DNA of 45,067 nucleotides from a bacterium (lineage in GTDB: Bacteria > Zhuqueibacterota > Zhuqueibacteria > Residuimicrobiales > Residuimicrobiaceae). The number at the start of each line of letters is the position of its first letter. Position 1 is the stretch's first letter. This document shows positions 27,734 to 36,643 of this stretch, one piece after another. The notes below the pieces were generated by a model. The model searched no databases and was not told the origin of the DNA. It was given only the letters and a program-made list of their open reading frames with translations. The stretch covers positions 1 through 45,067 of the forward strand of contig JAKPUX010000264.1 in the NCBI GenBank assembly GCA_029554865.1. Direction: 5' to 3'. The position numbers and the translations under genes are program-made.

Positions 27734-27765
27734 AAAGCCAGGCCGCATCAGCGCAGCCTGGCTTT
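27734..27765. terminator. Bidirectional intrinsic terminator
   Basis: AAAGCCAGGC (27734-27743) and GCCTGGCTTT (27756-27765) form a 10-bp stem, with A-runs on the left (27731-27736) giving a U-run on the minus strand and TTTATC on the plus side. It lies between the convergent M55 and cdsA genes and can serve both. Confidence 0.75.
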
Positions 27766-27785
27766 ATCATATCCGGGGCAGCCCC

Positions 27786-28622
27786 CTAGAGGGCGAAAAA
27801 GCGCAGATAAAGATAGAGGTAGACCACCGGCGCTGTGATGGTCAGGCTGTCGAAACGGTCGAGGATGCCGCCGTGCCCAGGGATGAGACGGGAGGAGTCC
27901 TTCATCCCCGCATCCCGTTTGAACATCGACTCGAAGAGATCGCCGTACTGGCCGAGGCTGCCGCCGATGGCACCGATGACGAGAGCATCCTGCAGGAGCA
28001 GCCCCTTGACGAACCAGCCATGGCAGAGCCAGGCGGTGAGCAGGGCGAAGATAAAACCCAGCACCGTGCCCTCGATCGACTTGTTCGGGCTGATGCGGGG
28101 CATCAATTTGTGGCGGCCGAGATAGCTGCCGCCGACGTAGGCGGCGGTGTCGCAGATCCAGATGCTGAAGATGAGGACGAGGATCCAACCCCCAGCGGGC
28201 GAACTGTCGAGGCCGAAATGGGCGCCCGGGAGTTCGCGGATGAGGATGAAGCTGCCGAAGGCGAGGGGATAGTAGAGGGCGGCGAATGCTGTCACCGGCA
28301 CCTCGAGGGTAGGGGAACCGCTGCCTCGATAGAGGGCTGAGAACTGCAGCCAGACGAAGAATGCCAGCACGATCGGCAGGATGAGGCGCACATCGAACCA
28401 GTAGAGGGAAAGCACCAGGGCGAGGGCGCAGATCAGGCCCGGGGCGTAATGGGCGCGGCTCCCCTTGGCGCGGGCGAGCCCGTAATACTCCCATACCGAG
28501 AGCACCACAACGAGGGTGACGAAGGCCAGCCACCACAACCCGCCCTGGAGGGCGGCGAGGACGATGAGGGGGCCGAAGATGAGGGCGACAAGGGCCCGGA
28601 TCCCGAAAGATTTTAAGTTCAA
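27786..28622 (-). CDS. cdsA: Phosphatidate cytidylyltransferase
   Basis: This encodes 278 aa, starting at a TTG at 28622 with GGAGG 4 nt upstream. About seven membrane helices precede the CDP-DAG synthase signature SMFKRDAGMKDSSRLIPGHG followed by GILDRFDS, complete with the metal-binding Asp residues. It makes CDP-diacylglycerol from phosphatidic acid and CTP at the inner membrane and feeds PssA, encoded in the same window. It ends against a shared terminator. Confidence 0.95.
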   Translation of the reverse strand: MNLKSFGIRALVALIFGPLIVLAALQGGLWWLAFVTLVVVLSVWEYYGLARAKGSRAHYAPGLICALALVLSLYWFDVRLILPIVLAFFVWLQFSALYRGSGSPTLEVPVTAFAALYYPLAFGSFILIRELPGAHFGLDSSPAGGWILVLIFSIWICDTAAYVGGSYLGRHKLMPRISPNKSIEGTVLGFIFALLTAWLCHGWFVKGLLLQDALVIGAIGGSLGQYGDLFESMFKRDAGMKDSSRLIPGHGGILDRFDSLTITAPVVYLYLYLRFFAL

Positions 28623-28667
28623 GAAACCTCCATGGCATAATAGTTACAATTCGAATCAACCGTGAGG

Positions 28668-29138
28668 TCAGCGCGGCATCCGGATCACTCTCACCTCCAC
28701 CTTGCCGCTGCCCCGCTCCGTCAATTCCAGATCCACGGCGGCCTGAAAGGAAAGATCGATGATGCGCCCAGCCACATAGGGCCCCCGGTCGTTGATGCGC
28801 ACCTCGACGCTGCGGCCGTTGGCGAGGTTTCTGACCTCCACCAGGGTGCCGAAGGGCAGGCTGGGATGGGCGGCGGTCAACTTGCGCATGTCGTAGAGCT
28901 CTCCGCTGGCCGTCATGCGGCCGTGAAGCTCGTCGGCCATGAAAGAGGCGATGCCCGACTCGGGCTCACGCCAGCGCGCCGGCGAGGTTTCTGCAGACGA
29001 AACCGTCTCCCCCGCCCTGTCCGGCTGACCCTCCTCTTCCGGACCATAATCCGCTCCATCATTCCACCAGCGCGTGTTGGGATAGCAGGAGACAATCAGG
29101 GTGAAGAGCGAGCAAAAGAGCAGGGAGCGACGTTTCAT
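28668..29138 (-). CDS. rlpA: RlpA-family lipoprotein (double-psi beta-barrel)
   Basis: This encodes 156 aa. GGAGGGCACC precedes the ATG. A lipoprotein signal ends in LIVSC (lipobox). A low-complexity linker leads to the double-psi barrel with GIASFMADELHGRMTASGE, LTAAHPSLPFGT and VRINDRGPYVAGRIIDLS. RlpA is an outer-membrane lytic transglycosylase acting on denuded septal peptidoglycan. There is no SPOR domain, so this is a short form. It lies 12 nt upstream of the pyrD stop side, in an envelope-rich run. Confidence 0.88.
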   Translation of the reverse strand: MKRRSLLFCSLFTLIVSCYPNTRWWNDGADYGPEEEGQPDRAGETVSSAETSPARWREPESGIASFMADELHGRMTASGELYDMRKLTAAHPSLPFGTLVEVRNLANGRSVEVRINDRGPYVAGRIIDLSFQAAVDLELTERGSGKVEVRVIRMPR

Positions 29139-29150
29139 GGTGCCCTCCGG

Positions 29151-30062
29151 TCAAAGCTGCAGGGAGCCGCGCAGCTGGGCGAGGTTCGCAAGCCCCTCCC
29201 GGCGGCAAAAATCCTCAAGCCCCTCGACCACCCGCAGGGCGGCGTCGGGATGGACAAAGCCGGCCGTGCCGATCTGGACGGCGGCGGCCCCGGCGATGAT
29301 GAACTCGAGGGCATCCTCCGCTGTAGCGATCCCCCCGATCCCGATCACCGGGATGGAGACCCTCCTGACCAGCTCATAGACCCTGGCCAGAGCGACCGGC
29401 CGGATAGCCGGCCCGGAGAGCCCGCCGGTGACGGTGGAGAGCCGGGGTTTGCGGGTGCGGATGTCCACCGCCATCCCCACCAGGGTGTTGATCGCCGAGA
29501 GGGCATCGGCGCCCGCATCGGCGCAGGCGCGGCCGATTTCGCCGATTGAGGTGACATTGGGGGTCAACTTGGTGATCAGGGGGCGACGCGTCACCGCGCG
29601 CACCCTGGCGGTCACCTCCGCCGCAACCCGCGCATCGCTGCTGAAGGAGAGCCCTCCCTCCTTGACATTGGGACAGCTGTAGTTGAGTTCGTAAGCGGCG
29701 ATGCCCTTCACCGCTTCGAGGGCCGCCACCACATCGGCGAACTCCTGGCTGCTGCGGCCGGCGACGTTGACGATCACGGCCGTGTGCAGCGACGACAGAA
29801 AGGGCCATTTTTCGAGCTTGAACTGCTCAACCCCGACATTAGGCAAACCAATGGAGTTGAGCATCCCGGCGGGGGTTTCGCAGATGCGCGGCGGCGGATT
29901 GCCCGGCCGCGGCTCCAGGGTGACCGTCTTGGTGACAATCCCCCCCAGGCGGTCGAGATCGAAAAAATCAGCGAATTCGCTGCCGTAACCGAAAGTCCCA
30001 CTCGCAGTGAGGACGGGATTGTCCAGCACGAGGGATCCGATGTGCACCCGCAAATCAGTCAT
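29151..30062 (-). CDS. pyrD: Dihydroorotate dehydrogenase class 1B, catalytic subunit
   Basis: This encodes 303 aa from the ATG at 30062, which overlaps pyrK by 8 nt. The active-site cysteine is in YELNYSCPNVKEGG, where class 1 enzymes use Cys and class 2 Ser. FMN-binding segments include SASGTFGYG-like LTASGTFGYGSEFADF and VIGIGGIATAEDALEF. With PyrK it oxidises dihydroorotate using NAD+, giving orotate for UMP synthesis in the cytoplasm. The class is confirmed by the adjacent electron-transfer subunit. Confidence 0.95.
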   Translation of the reverse strand: MTDLRVHIGSLVLDNPVLTASGTFGYGSEFADFFDLDRLGGIVTKTVTLEPRPGNPPPRICETPAGMLNSIGLPNVGVEQFKLEKWPFLSSLHTAVIVNVAGRSSQEFADVVAALEAVKGIAAYELNYSCPNVKEGGLSFSSDARVAAEVTARVRAVTRRPLITKLTPNVTSIGEIGRACADAGADALSAINTLVGMAVDIRTRKPRLSTVTGGLSGPAIRPVALARVYELVRRVSIPVIGIGGIATAEDALEFIIAGAAAVQIGTAGFVHPDAALRVVEGLEDFCRREGLANLAQLRGSLQL

Positions 30063-30864
30063 GAAAAAGGATCTCCTCGATGGGAAAGACCGGACCGTCC
30101 TTGCAGGCGAGCAGGTATTTCTGGCCGTCCCGGCGTGCCTCCGCCAGTTCGACTGCGCAGCCGACGCACGCCCCGAAGCCGCAGGCCATCCGGTTTTCAA
30201 CCGTGACGTATCCCTTGATGCCTAAGGCCAGAGCCATCTCCCGCAGGGCGGCGAGCATCGGGGTGGGTCCACAGCCATAAATCACCCGGCCTGCATGATT
30301 TGCGCTGCTCCCCAGATAGCGGCGCAGCTCATCCTGCACCAGGCCGCGGCTTCCTGTGCTGCCGTCCTCGGTGGTAAGGTGGACCTCGGCGCCGCTCTCC
30401 GCCCAGAGGGTGCTGCGGCAGAGGTCGCCGGCGCTGCGCGCGCCGTAAAAAAGGCTCTTTTTGCAGGAAAAGCCCTGCACATCCTGAAGCAGGAGATCGA
30501 AGGGTGCGATGCCGATGCCGCCGGCGACCATGATGATCTCGTGCAGGCCGGGATCGAAGGGAAAACAGTTGCCGAGCAGGCCGATGGCATCCAAATGATC
30601 TCCGGGCGCGCACTCGGCGAGGGACTCGCTGCCGCGCCCCATGCGGGCGACGAGCAGATCGATGGTGCCGCGGGAGCGGTCGGCGCGATGGACGCTGAAG
30701 GGACGCCGCCAGAGCAGGTCCCGACGCCCGGGCACGAGCAGGTTGATAAAGTGACCCGCACGTGCTGCACGGGCCCACTCCGGGGCCTGCAGGGTCAAAC
30801 GCACCACCTGGCGCGCAGCCTCCGCCCTCTCGATGACCGGCAGCTGCAGCACGGATTTTGACAC
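30055..30864 (-). CDS. pyrK: Dihydroorotate dehydrogenase electron transfer subunit
   Basis: This encodes 269 aa from a GTG at 30864 with AAGGAG 7-8 nt upstream. Upstream in-frame sequence belongs to the TPR gene in another frame and is rejected. It has a ferredoxin-reductase fold: the FAD motif RRPFSVHRAD, the NAD motif MVAGGIGIAPFDLLL and YGCGPTPML. The [2Fe-2S] ligands are CGFGACVGC plus a later Cys in LLACKDG. It carries electrons from PyrD to NAD+. Confidence 0.93.
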   Translation of the reverse strand: MSKSVLQLPVIERAEAARQVVRLTLQAPEWARAARAGHFINLLVPGRRDLLWRRPFSVHRADRSRGTIDLLVARMGRGSESLAECAPGDHLDAIGLLGNCFPFDPGLHEIIMVAGGIGIAPFDLLLQDVQGFSCKKSLFYGARSAGDLCRSTLWAESGAEVHLTTEDGSTGSRGLVQDELRRYLGSSANHAGRVIYGCGPTPMLAALREMALALGIKGYVTVENRMACGFGACVGCAVELAEARRDGQKYLLACKDGPVFPIEEILFHD

Positions 30865-30883
30865 GCGGGCTCTCCTTCTCCGT

Positions 30884-33325
30884 TTATTCGGGTCCGACCG
30901 GCCTCTTCCTGTTCTGTGGTGTTTTGGCATCAGGCGGGATGGCTGCTCCGGGCGGAGCGGGTTTGTCCTCCACCGCCTTTTCGATCTCGACCTCTTCCTC
31001 CAGGGATGGTTTATGCGGCGCCGGGGAGGGCGGCTCATCATCATCAGGATTGAGCACCTGCGGCCGGGTTCCACCCGGCTGCCCCTCCGCGTTCGCACCG
31101 GGAAGAGGAGCAGAACCCGCCGGGGATTGTCCCGACGCCGTCGAATCCACCTGGGCTGAATCGGCCGCCACACCCGCGCTGCCGGTCGAATCAATAATGC
31201 CGGCCGCCTGCGCGGTGCTGTCCGGGGCCAGGCTCCGCCTGAGGGAATCGCTCGCCGCTTTCGCCTTCTCGGCTGCCTGCTTGATCGAATCAGCTATCGC
31301 CTTTTTACGTGCCTCGATGGCCTGGATGGCCTGCTCATGGCGGGTCAGCTTGTTCTTGAGATTCTTGCCGTAGGCCGACTCGGGGTACTTTTCCACGATG
31401 GTCTTGTAGGCTTCGATCGCCTTGTCGTAGGCGCTCATCTCGTGCTCATAGAGCCAGCCCTTGCTGAACTGAGCTTTGATGGCGTAGGGCGAAGAGGGAT
31501 AATCATCGGCGATCGCATCGTAGAGCTTGAGCGCCCTCTTCAGATCCTTTTCATCCCACCAGGCCTTCTCGGCCTCCCGGTAGACGATGCCCGCAGTGTC
31601 CACCTTATCGCTGAGCAAAGGCCAGCCGAGAATGCGCCGCGCCCCCTCGGCATGGGGCGAACCGGGATAGAGATAGACCAGGCTGCGGAAAAGGGAGTCG
31701 GCCTGGAGGGTGTCTTTCTTGATTGCATAGATGATATAGCCGATTGAATAGAGGGCCCGGGCGGTCATGGCGCTGTCCGGTTTGCTCTCAACGACCTGGA
31801 GGAAAAGCCGCACTGAGGAGTCCGGGCGGTCGAAGCTGAACATCAGCAGTTCGGCCAATTCGAGACGCTTCTCCGCCAGGGTGACACTCTTTTTCTTTTC
31901 GGCCTCCTCCTTGAGCAGGAGCTGTTGGGCGCTGTCGGAGAGGGCAGCGGTGGTCTGCAGGGAATCTGCGCCAGGGGCAGCCGACATGCTGGCTGCTGCA
32001 GCCGCATCATCAGGGGTGTGGCTGCGGGGCGGGCGCCGGTCGCGCCCGGTGTAATTCATCCACATGCCGTCAGCGCCGAGATCGATGGGGGCGTCGTCCA
32101 GCTCCTCCTTCTTCTCCTTGCCGTTGCCGTCGGCCGCCAGCGAGTCATCGGCCGTGGCGATGCCGAGAATTTCGTTGATCGACTTTTTCAGATCGAGCAT
32201 CGACTTGATCGCATCGGAACGCTCCTTGGCCCGCGTCGCCAGCAGCGAGGCGGATTGCTCCCCGCGCACCAGGTCATAGTTTTCCTTGGCCTTGAGATAG
32301 TTCCCGTAACTCTGTTCCTCGATCTCGGCCAGGCCGTAATAGCTGCGCGCCGAGGCCTCCGTCCCCTTATGCTCCTCGATGATGTTGCGGTACCATTTGA
32401 CGGCGGCCTCTTCGTCCCCCTTGGCGCGCTGGTTGTTGGCCAGCTGCAGTTTGATCATCGGGATGCGCTTGACCTCCAGCTCCTTGGCGAGCAGGAGCGA
32501 GAAGGTGCGGATAGCCCCCTCGTAATCCTTGAGCAGACCCTGGGATTCGCCCAGCTTGTAGGTCGCCTGGGATTTAAAATCCTCGTTTGGGCTGGCCTGG
32601 ACGGCGCGGCGGAAAGAGGGTACCGCCTCCTCATACTGCTTGAGCTGGATCCGGCACTCCCCCAGCCGGTAAAAGGACATCGCCCGGATGAGCCGGTCAT
32701 CCGACTCTTTGGCCGTCCGCGTATACTCCTCGGCGGCGGCCTCATAGTTGCCCTTTTCAAAATAGAGAGAGCCGAGCTCATACTCCGCCGACTGGCGGAC
32801 AGCCTTGGGGAAGCGGGTGTTGAGGGTGATGTCGCGGAACTTTTTTTCGGCCGCGTCGAATTCACCCACCGCGAGCAGGGTCTTGCCGAGCAGGATCTCG
32901 GCCTGGGGGATGAACTCACTGCCGGGATAGAGTTGGATGATCTCTTCGAACTTGCGTTTGGCCTTGGAATACTCACCACGGTAAAAGAAGCACTCCCCGA
33001 CCATGATCAGGGCGTCGTCCACCCAGCGGCTTTTCGGATAATACTCGAGGACGCTGGAGGCCTTTTCGATCGCCTTCTGGTAATTCTGCATCTCGCTCGC
33101 GGTCGGTTTGTTCGCAGTGGAACTGGTGGTCAACTCCCCCCTCCGCCTCGCCTCCTGCTGTTCCTCGGGCGAGAGTTCCACGACCTGTGTGCGCTCGCGC
33201 TTCTTGCGCTCCTTGGCGGCGTCGTTAAAAAACTGCTCGGCATTATAGAAAGTATTATAATAGGCGCAACCGCTGAAGAGAATCAGCGTCAAGCCAAGGA
33301 GGGATAGGGCGTGAAATTTGCGCAT
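30884..33325 (-). CDS. Large TPR lipoprotein
   Basis: This encodes 813 aa. The lipobox LFSGC puts the lipidated cysteine at position 20, followed by AYYNTFYNAEQFF, a sequence seen at the start of comparable FCB-group TPR lipoproteins. Residues about 80-390 contain tandem TPR/YbgF-like units with phrases such as LEYYPKSRWVDDAL and IQLYPGSEFIPQAEILLGK. A charged, Ala-rich linker follows, then a second TPR block (about 480-690) and a Pro/Ala/Asp-rich tail. It is probably an outer-membrane scaffold, similar in idea to BamD. The exact role is unknown. It is preceded by its own hairpin and possible promoter. Confidence 0.8.
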   Translation of the reverse strand: MRKFHALSLLGLTLILFSGCAYYNTFYNAEQFFNDAAKERKKRERTQVVELSPEEQQEARRRGELTTSSTANKPTASEMQNYQKAIEKASSVLEYYPKSRWVDDALIMVGECFFYRGEYSKAKRKFEEIIQLYPGSEFIPQAEILLGKTLLAVGEFDAAEKKFRDITLNTRFPKAVRQSAEYELGSLYFEKGNYEAAAEEYTRTAKESDDRLIRAMSFYRLGECRIQLKQYEEAVPSFRRAVQASPNEDFKSQATYKLGESQGLLKDYEGAIRTFSLLLAKELEVKRIPMIKLQLANNQRAKGDEEAAVKWYRNIIEEHKGTEASARSYYGLAEIEEQSYGNYLKAKENYDLVRGEQSASLLATRAKERSDAIKSMLDLKKSINEILGIATADDSLAADGNGKEKKEELDDAPIDLGADGMWMNYTGRDRRPPRSHTPDDAAAAASMSAAPGADSLQTTAALSDSAQQLLLKEEAEKKKSVTLAEKRLELAELLMFSFDRPDSSVRLFLQVVESKPDSAMTARALYSIGYIIYAIKKDTLQADSLFRSLVYLYPGSPHAEGARRILGWPLLSDKVDTAGIVYREAEKAWWDEKDLKRALKLYDAIADDYPSSPYAIKAQFSKGWLYEHEMSAYDKAIEAYKTIVEKYPESAYGKNLKNKLTRHEQAIQAIEARKKAIADSIKQAAEKAKAASDSLRRSLAPDSTAQAAGIIDSTGSAGVAADSAQVDSTASGQSPAGSAPLPGANAEGQPGGTRPQVLNPDDDEPPSPAPHKPSLEEEVEIEKAVEDKPAPPGAAIPPDAKTPQNRKRPVGPE

Positions 33326-33363
33326 GGGATGCTCTCGATTCTGCCGCTCTGTTTAAAACCTAA

Positions 33364-33390
33364 ATTACACTTTGCTGGCATAAATAACAA
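33364..33390 (-). promoter_or_regulatory. Weak promoter candidate for the TPR lipoprotein
   Basis: On the minus strand TGTAAT (33364-33369) lies 15 nt from TTGTTA (33385-33390), in an AT-rich stretch just after the 33408-33432 hairpin. The spacing is short, so this is tentative. Confidence 0.25.
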
Positions 33391-33407
33391 CTGAAAAATC
33401 GAGCCGC

Positions 33408-33432
33408 CGCAGGGGTGGTGACCACCCCTGCG
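33408..33432 (-). terminator. Terminator hairpin after Gx transporter gene
   Basis: CGCAGGGGTGGT and ACCACCCCTGCG form a nearly perfect 25-nt palindrome 12 nt after the stop codon at 33445. In the minus direction a TTTTT run follows 9 nt beyond the stem, so it is a probable terminator with a displaced U-tract. Confidence 0.5.
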
Positions 33433-33444
33433 CCGCCTTCCTGT

Positions 33445-33987
33445 TTACTCCACGCCGTCTGGATTGGTTCCCCAATCCAGACTCATGCGGCGGCTGAAAT
33501 CGATCAACAGGCGGGCGGCCAGACCGACGGCCAGCCCCGTGAAGAGGGCCGGCAGCCAGACCAGGGGGAGAAGGGTCCAGATTTCGCTGCTGCGAACGTA
33601 GAAGAGACGGACAAGGGCGAGTTGGGTGAGATTGTGGGTGAGCGCCCCGATCATGCTGACCCCGGCGATGCTCAGACTCCGCCCGCCCGCACTCCGGGCA
33701 GCGGCCATCACCAGGACCGCGGTCACGCCCGCCGGCAGGGCCAGCCAGAAGCCCGGACCGGCAAAGGAGCCGGTCAGGAGTGCGGCCAGTCCCACCCGCA
33801 GCACGACCACGGCAAGGGACTCCCGCCAGCCGTAGACGTAGAGGGCGATCAGGGTGGCAATCTGGGAGAGACCGGGCTTGATCCAGGGCAGGGGACGCGG
33901 GATCAGAGACTCGAAGAGGAAGAGGGCCAGGCCGGCGGTCGCCAGCAGGGCCAGACGGGTGAGTTTGGTGGTCAGCGGCCGGCTCAT
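33445..33987 (-). CDS. Gx transporter family membrane protein
   Basis: This encodes 180 aa with five or six hydrophobic helices. The family block LPWIKPGLSQIATLIALYVY is clear, with LVRLF and GALTHNLTQLALVRLF later. The family (PF07456, once called heptaprenyl diphosphate synthase component I) resembles S components of ECF transporters. The substrate is unknown. It follows a NusG-domain-II protein by 4 nt, a known pairing in many bacteria. An EcfT is encoded at 24,370-25,167, so a shared transporter is conceivable but unproven. Confidence 0.8.
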   Translation of the reverse strand: MSRPLTTKLTRLALLATAGLALFLFESLIPRPLPWIKPGLSQIATLIALYVYGWRESLAVVVLRVGLAALLTGSFAGPGFWLALPAGVTAVLVMAAARSAGGRSLSIAGVSMIGALTHNLTQLALVRLFYVRSSEIWTLLPLVWLPALFTGLAVGLAARLLIDFSRRMSLDWGTNPDGVE

Positions 33988-33991
33988 CCCA

Positions 33992-34369
33992 TCACTCCGT
34001 GATCATGTCGAGCGAACCGCCGATATGGCCGGGGATGCGGACGATCACCCGGTTGGGGACACAGACGATCAGCCCCCCCTGTCGACGGACAGCACCAGAG
34101 CGGACGCAGTGCTTCTCGGGACAGGGCGAGGAGATCACCCGGACCGCCCCTTCCCTGACCTCGACTACGGTAGTCCCGAGCGGGCCGGGCACCTCGTAGC
34201 GAGCGGGGGTGTCGAGATAGGCGCGCACAAAGAGCCTGCCCCTGGCCTCGATCAGGACCTCACGCCCCCTCTCCCGGCCCGGCAGCAGAAGTGCCGAAAG
34301 CAGCAGGCCGATGATGAGCCCCAAACCAAGGAGCCATTTGTCGGCCTGCGTCAGCAGGGGACGCCGCAC
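33992..34369 (-). CDS. NusG domain II-containing protein
   Basis: This encodes 125 aa from a GTG at 34369, after the stop of the barrel-TPR gene. One N-terminal membrane helix (LLGLGLIIGLLLSALLLPG) anchors a small extracytoplasmic domain. The end has the conserved ISSPCPEKHCVRSGAVRRQG then GLIVCVPNRVIVRI, a Cys pair typical of the family. The domain resembles NusG domain II but is not a transcription factor here. The role is unknown. It pairs with the Gx transporter downstream. Confidence 0.8.
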   Translation of the reverse strand: MRRPLLTQADKWLLGLGLIIGLLLSALLLPGRERGREVLIEARGRLFVRAYLDTPARYEVPGPLGTTVVEVREGAVRVISSPCPEKHCVRSGAVRRQGGLIVCVPNRVIVRIPGHIGGSLDMITE

Positions 34370-34385
34370 GGCGGGAGCCGCCCGT

Positions 34386-36632
34386 TCAGGGGAGCTGATT
34401 AAGGGCATCCAGCCGCTCCTGGGCGCGGCGCTTGTATTCGATGGAACCGCGATGATCCGGATTGATGAACAGGGCGCGATCCCATTCCGCGATCGCCGCG
34501 CGGTACTTTTCTTCAGTATAAAAATTGAGACCGCGATTGAAGTGTTCGTCGACCAGCCGGGTGACGCTGTTGCGGCACTGCGCTTCAAGGGAGAGGGCCT
34601 CCCCGTGAGCCGGATCCTTCTTCAAGGCCTCCGTGATCACCTCCAGGGCGTCGAAATAGCGGCCGCTGAGATAGTTGGTCCGGCCGAGCTGAACCAGCCG
34701 CTCCACCGGCAGGTTCGCATGGACCTTGCGGCGCAGGGCGGGGATCTCCGCCGAATCGGGATCGTAGCGGCTGAGGGAATCGAGGGCGGTCAGGGTCGCC
34801 TCCCAGCGCCCCTGGGCGGAGGAACGGCGGGCAAGATCAAGAAAATACTGCCCCTTGTTCGCCGCGGTCGGCTGCAGTTCGCTCAGATAGCGCAGGGCGC
34901 CCGCATGGCCGGGCCGGATATCGAGGATGGCGCGGAAGAGTTTGCGCGCGGCCTCCGGATCACCGTTGGCATAGGCCGCCTCGGCCTTGGCGTACTGCTG
35001 GTTGATGTAGGTATTCACCCTCCCCTGCATCTCCGTCTCGCGCTTGCGCGCATAGGCAAAGTCGGGTTCGATCTCGAGAATCTGGCGGTAAAGCTGGAGG
35101 GCCTTGAGCCAGTCACTGGCCTCCTCCCGTCGCCGCGCCTCGAGCAGAAGATGATCCACCGCCTGCTTGCTCTCCTTGCGCTCGGCGACGATGCGTTCGA
35201 TGTACTCCGCCGCCTCATGAAAATTGGGGTCAAGCCCGAGGGCCTTGCGAAAACTCTCCTCCGCGTCGAAATACTTTTTCTGGGTATAGTAGCCCAGGCC
35301 AGTAAAATAGTGCTCCTGGACCTTCTCGGCGATCTCCTTGTCGATCCTGGCCAGATACTCGGCGGTCCCGGCGTGGTCGGGCAGGACCAGACGGATCGAG
35401 CGGAAAACCTCGCGGGCGCGCTTGAGGTCGCCCCGCTCGTAGAGCTGCTGGCCGTTCTCGTACCAGCGCTCGCCATGCTGGGTGACGCTCGGGGCGATGG
35501 TCTGCAGGGCGAGGAGGGCATAGCGGTTGCCCGGTTCGATCGCCAGCACCTTGCGATAATTGACAGCGGCGCTGATGAACCATTTTTTCTGCAGGTTACG
35601 CTGGGCCTGCTGGAGGAGGGAATCGATGGCGCTGTCCTGGATCCGCACCCGCCCCGAGAGGGTGTGAATGATCTCCTGCGCCTCGAGGCTGGCGGGATCC
35701 CAGGCGAGCGCGCGCTGGGCATGGAAGAGGGCCTGGCGCTGGTCACCCTGCTTGAGCATGGCGCTGGCGTTCTCCCGCGCCGTGCGCGAGCGCTGGCGGG
35801 GCGAGCTGCCGACTGCGAAGGAGAGACCCAGTTTGCCGCTCTCCCGGCCGAAATCGTAACCAGCCTCGAGCTGGAGGTTCTCGATGGCGAGGTGAAGCCC
35901 GGCGGCGATGCCGTCGTCGCGGAAATCCTCCATGCCGGCGAGCAGGGTCAACCACGGGGTGGGCGAGAAAGAGGCCCCGAGATGATGCACCTCCTCTCCT
36001 CCCTGCCAGCTGTAGCCGTAGCTGACCCGCGGGCCCTGCCGGGTGATGGCATAGCTGAGAGCGGCCGAACCGCGATAGGCGGGGCCGCTGGAGGGATTGA
36101 GCGAGAGATCGGTGAGGCTGAGGCCGGCGGAGAAGGGGATCAGCCAGTAGGGAAAGGTCGAGCCCTCGCGGGGCTCGACCACATCGAGAGGCTGCCAGAC
36201 GGCACCGATACCGAGGGCGGTGTAGCTGGTGCGGCCGTCGGGGTGATTGGTGAGGCTGATGCCGGTGTGAATGCGGCCGATGAAGGAGCGCCCCAGACCC
36301 GCAGAGAGCAGCTGGTCATGGCCCGGTGCGGGCTGGCGGCCGATGGCCGCGGCGACGGTGCCGATTTCAGGAAAAAAGGCGGCGGCGCCGGCGTATTCAA
36401 TGCTGAAAGATTCAGCCAGGGAGAGGTAGCCCTGCTGCCCGCGATAAGGAGCCAGCCCGGCGGGATTCCAGAACAGGGCCGAGACGTCGTTCAGGCCCAC
36501 CACCCCCTGCCCCCCCTGCAGCATGGGCCGGACACCAGGCATGAGGCTGTGATAGGTCTGGGAATAAAGTGCAGATGATGAGCCCACCCCGAGAACTATG
36601 ACCAGAATTGCTATGCGCGGAATTCTCCTCAT
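34386..36632 (-). CDS. PorV-like barrel fused to TPR repeats
   Basis: This encodes 748 aa. Signal peptide residues 1-24 are followed by MLQGGQGVVGLNDVSALFWN, then PAGLAP, which matches the start of UPF0164/PorV barrels. Beta-strand-rich sequence continues to about residue 285. From about 290 to the end it has TPR units such as DAEESFRKALGLDPNFHEAA and AIAEWDRALFINPDHRGS. The layout suggests an outer-membrane barrel with a periplasmic TPR arm that could bind partners. It overlaps no gene and lies 11 nt after the cyclase gene. Confidence 0.8.
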   Translation of the reverse strand: MRRIPRIAILVIVLGVGSSSALYSQTYHSLMPGVRPMLQGGQGVVGLNDVSALFWNPAGLAPYRGQQGYLSLAESFSIEYAGAAAFFPEIGTVAAAIGRQPAPGHDQLLSAGLGRSFIGRIHTGISLTNHPDGRTSYTALGIGAVWQPLDVVEPREGSTFPYWLIPFSAGLSLTDLSLNPSSGPAYRGSAALSYAITRQGPRVSYGYSWQGGEEVHHLGASFSPTPWLTLLAGMEDFRDDGIAAGLHLAIENLQLEAGYDFGRESGKLGLSFAVGSSPRQRSRTARENASAMLKQGDQRQALFHAQRALAWDPASLEAQEIIHTLSGRVRIQDSAIDSLLQQAQRNLQKKWFISAAVNYRKVLAIEPGNRYALLALQTIAPSVTQHGERWYENGQQLYERGDLKRAREVFRSIRLVLPDHAGTAEYLARIDKEIAEKVQEHYFTGLGYYTQKKYFDAEESFRKALGLDPNFHEAAEYIERIVAERKESKQAVDHLLLEARRREEASDWLKALQLYRQILEIEPDFAYARKRETEMQGRVNTYINQQYAKAEAAYANGDPEAARKLFRAILDIRPGHAGALRYLSELQPTAANKGQYFLDLARRSSAQGRWEATLTALDSLSRYDPDSAEIPALRRKVHANLPVERLVQLGRTNYLSGRYFDALEVITEALKKDPAHGEALSLEAQCRNSVTRLVDEHFNRGLNFYTEEKYRAAIAEWDRALFINPDHRGSIEYKRRAQERLDALNQLP

Positions 36633-36643
36633 CCGGATCCGCC

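Noticed and set aside
34311..36578. Long open frame on the plus strand, about 755 codons
   Set aside because: It is antisense to the barrel-TPR gene, has no domain and arises from GC-rich codon bias.
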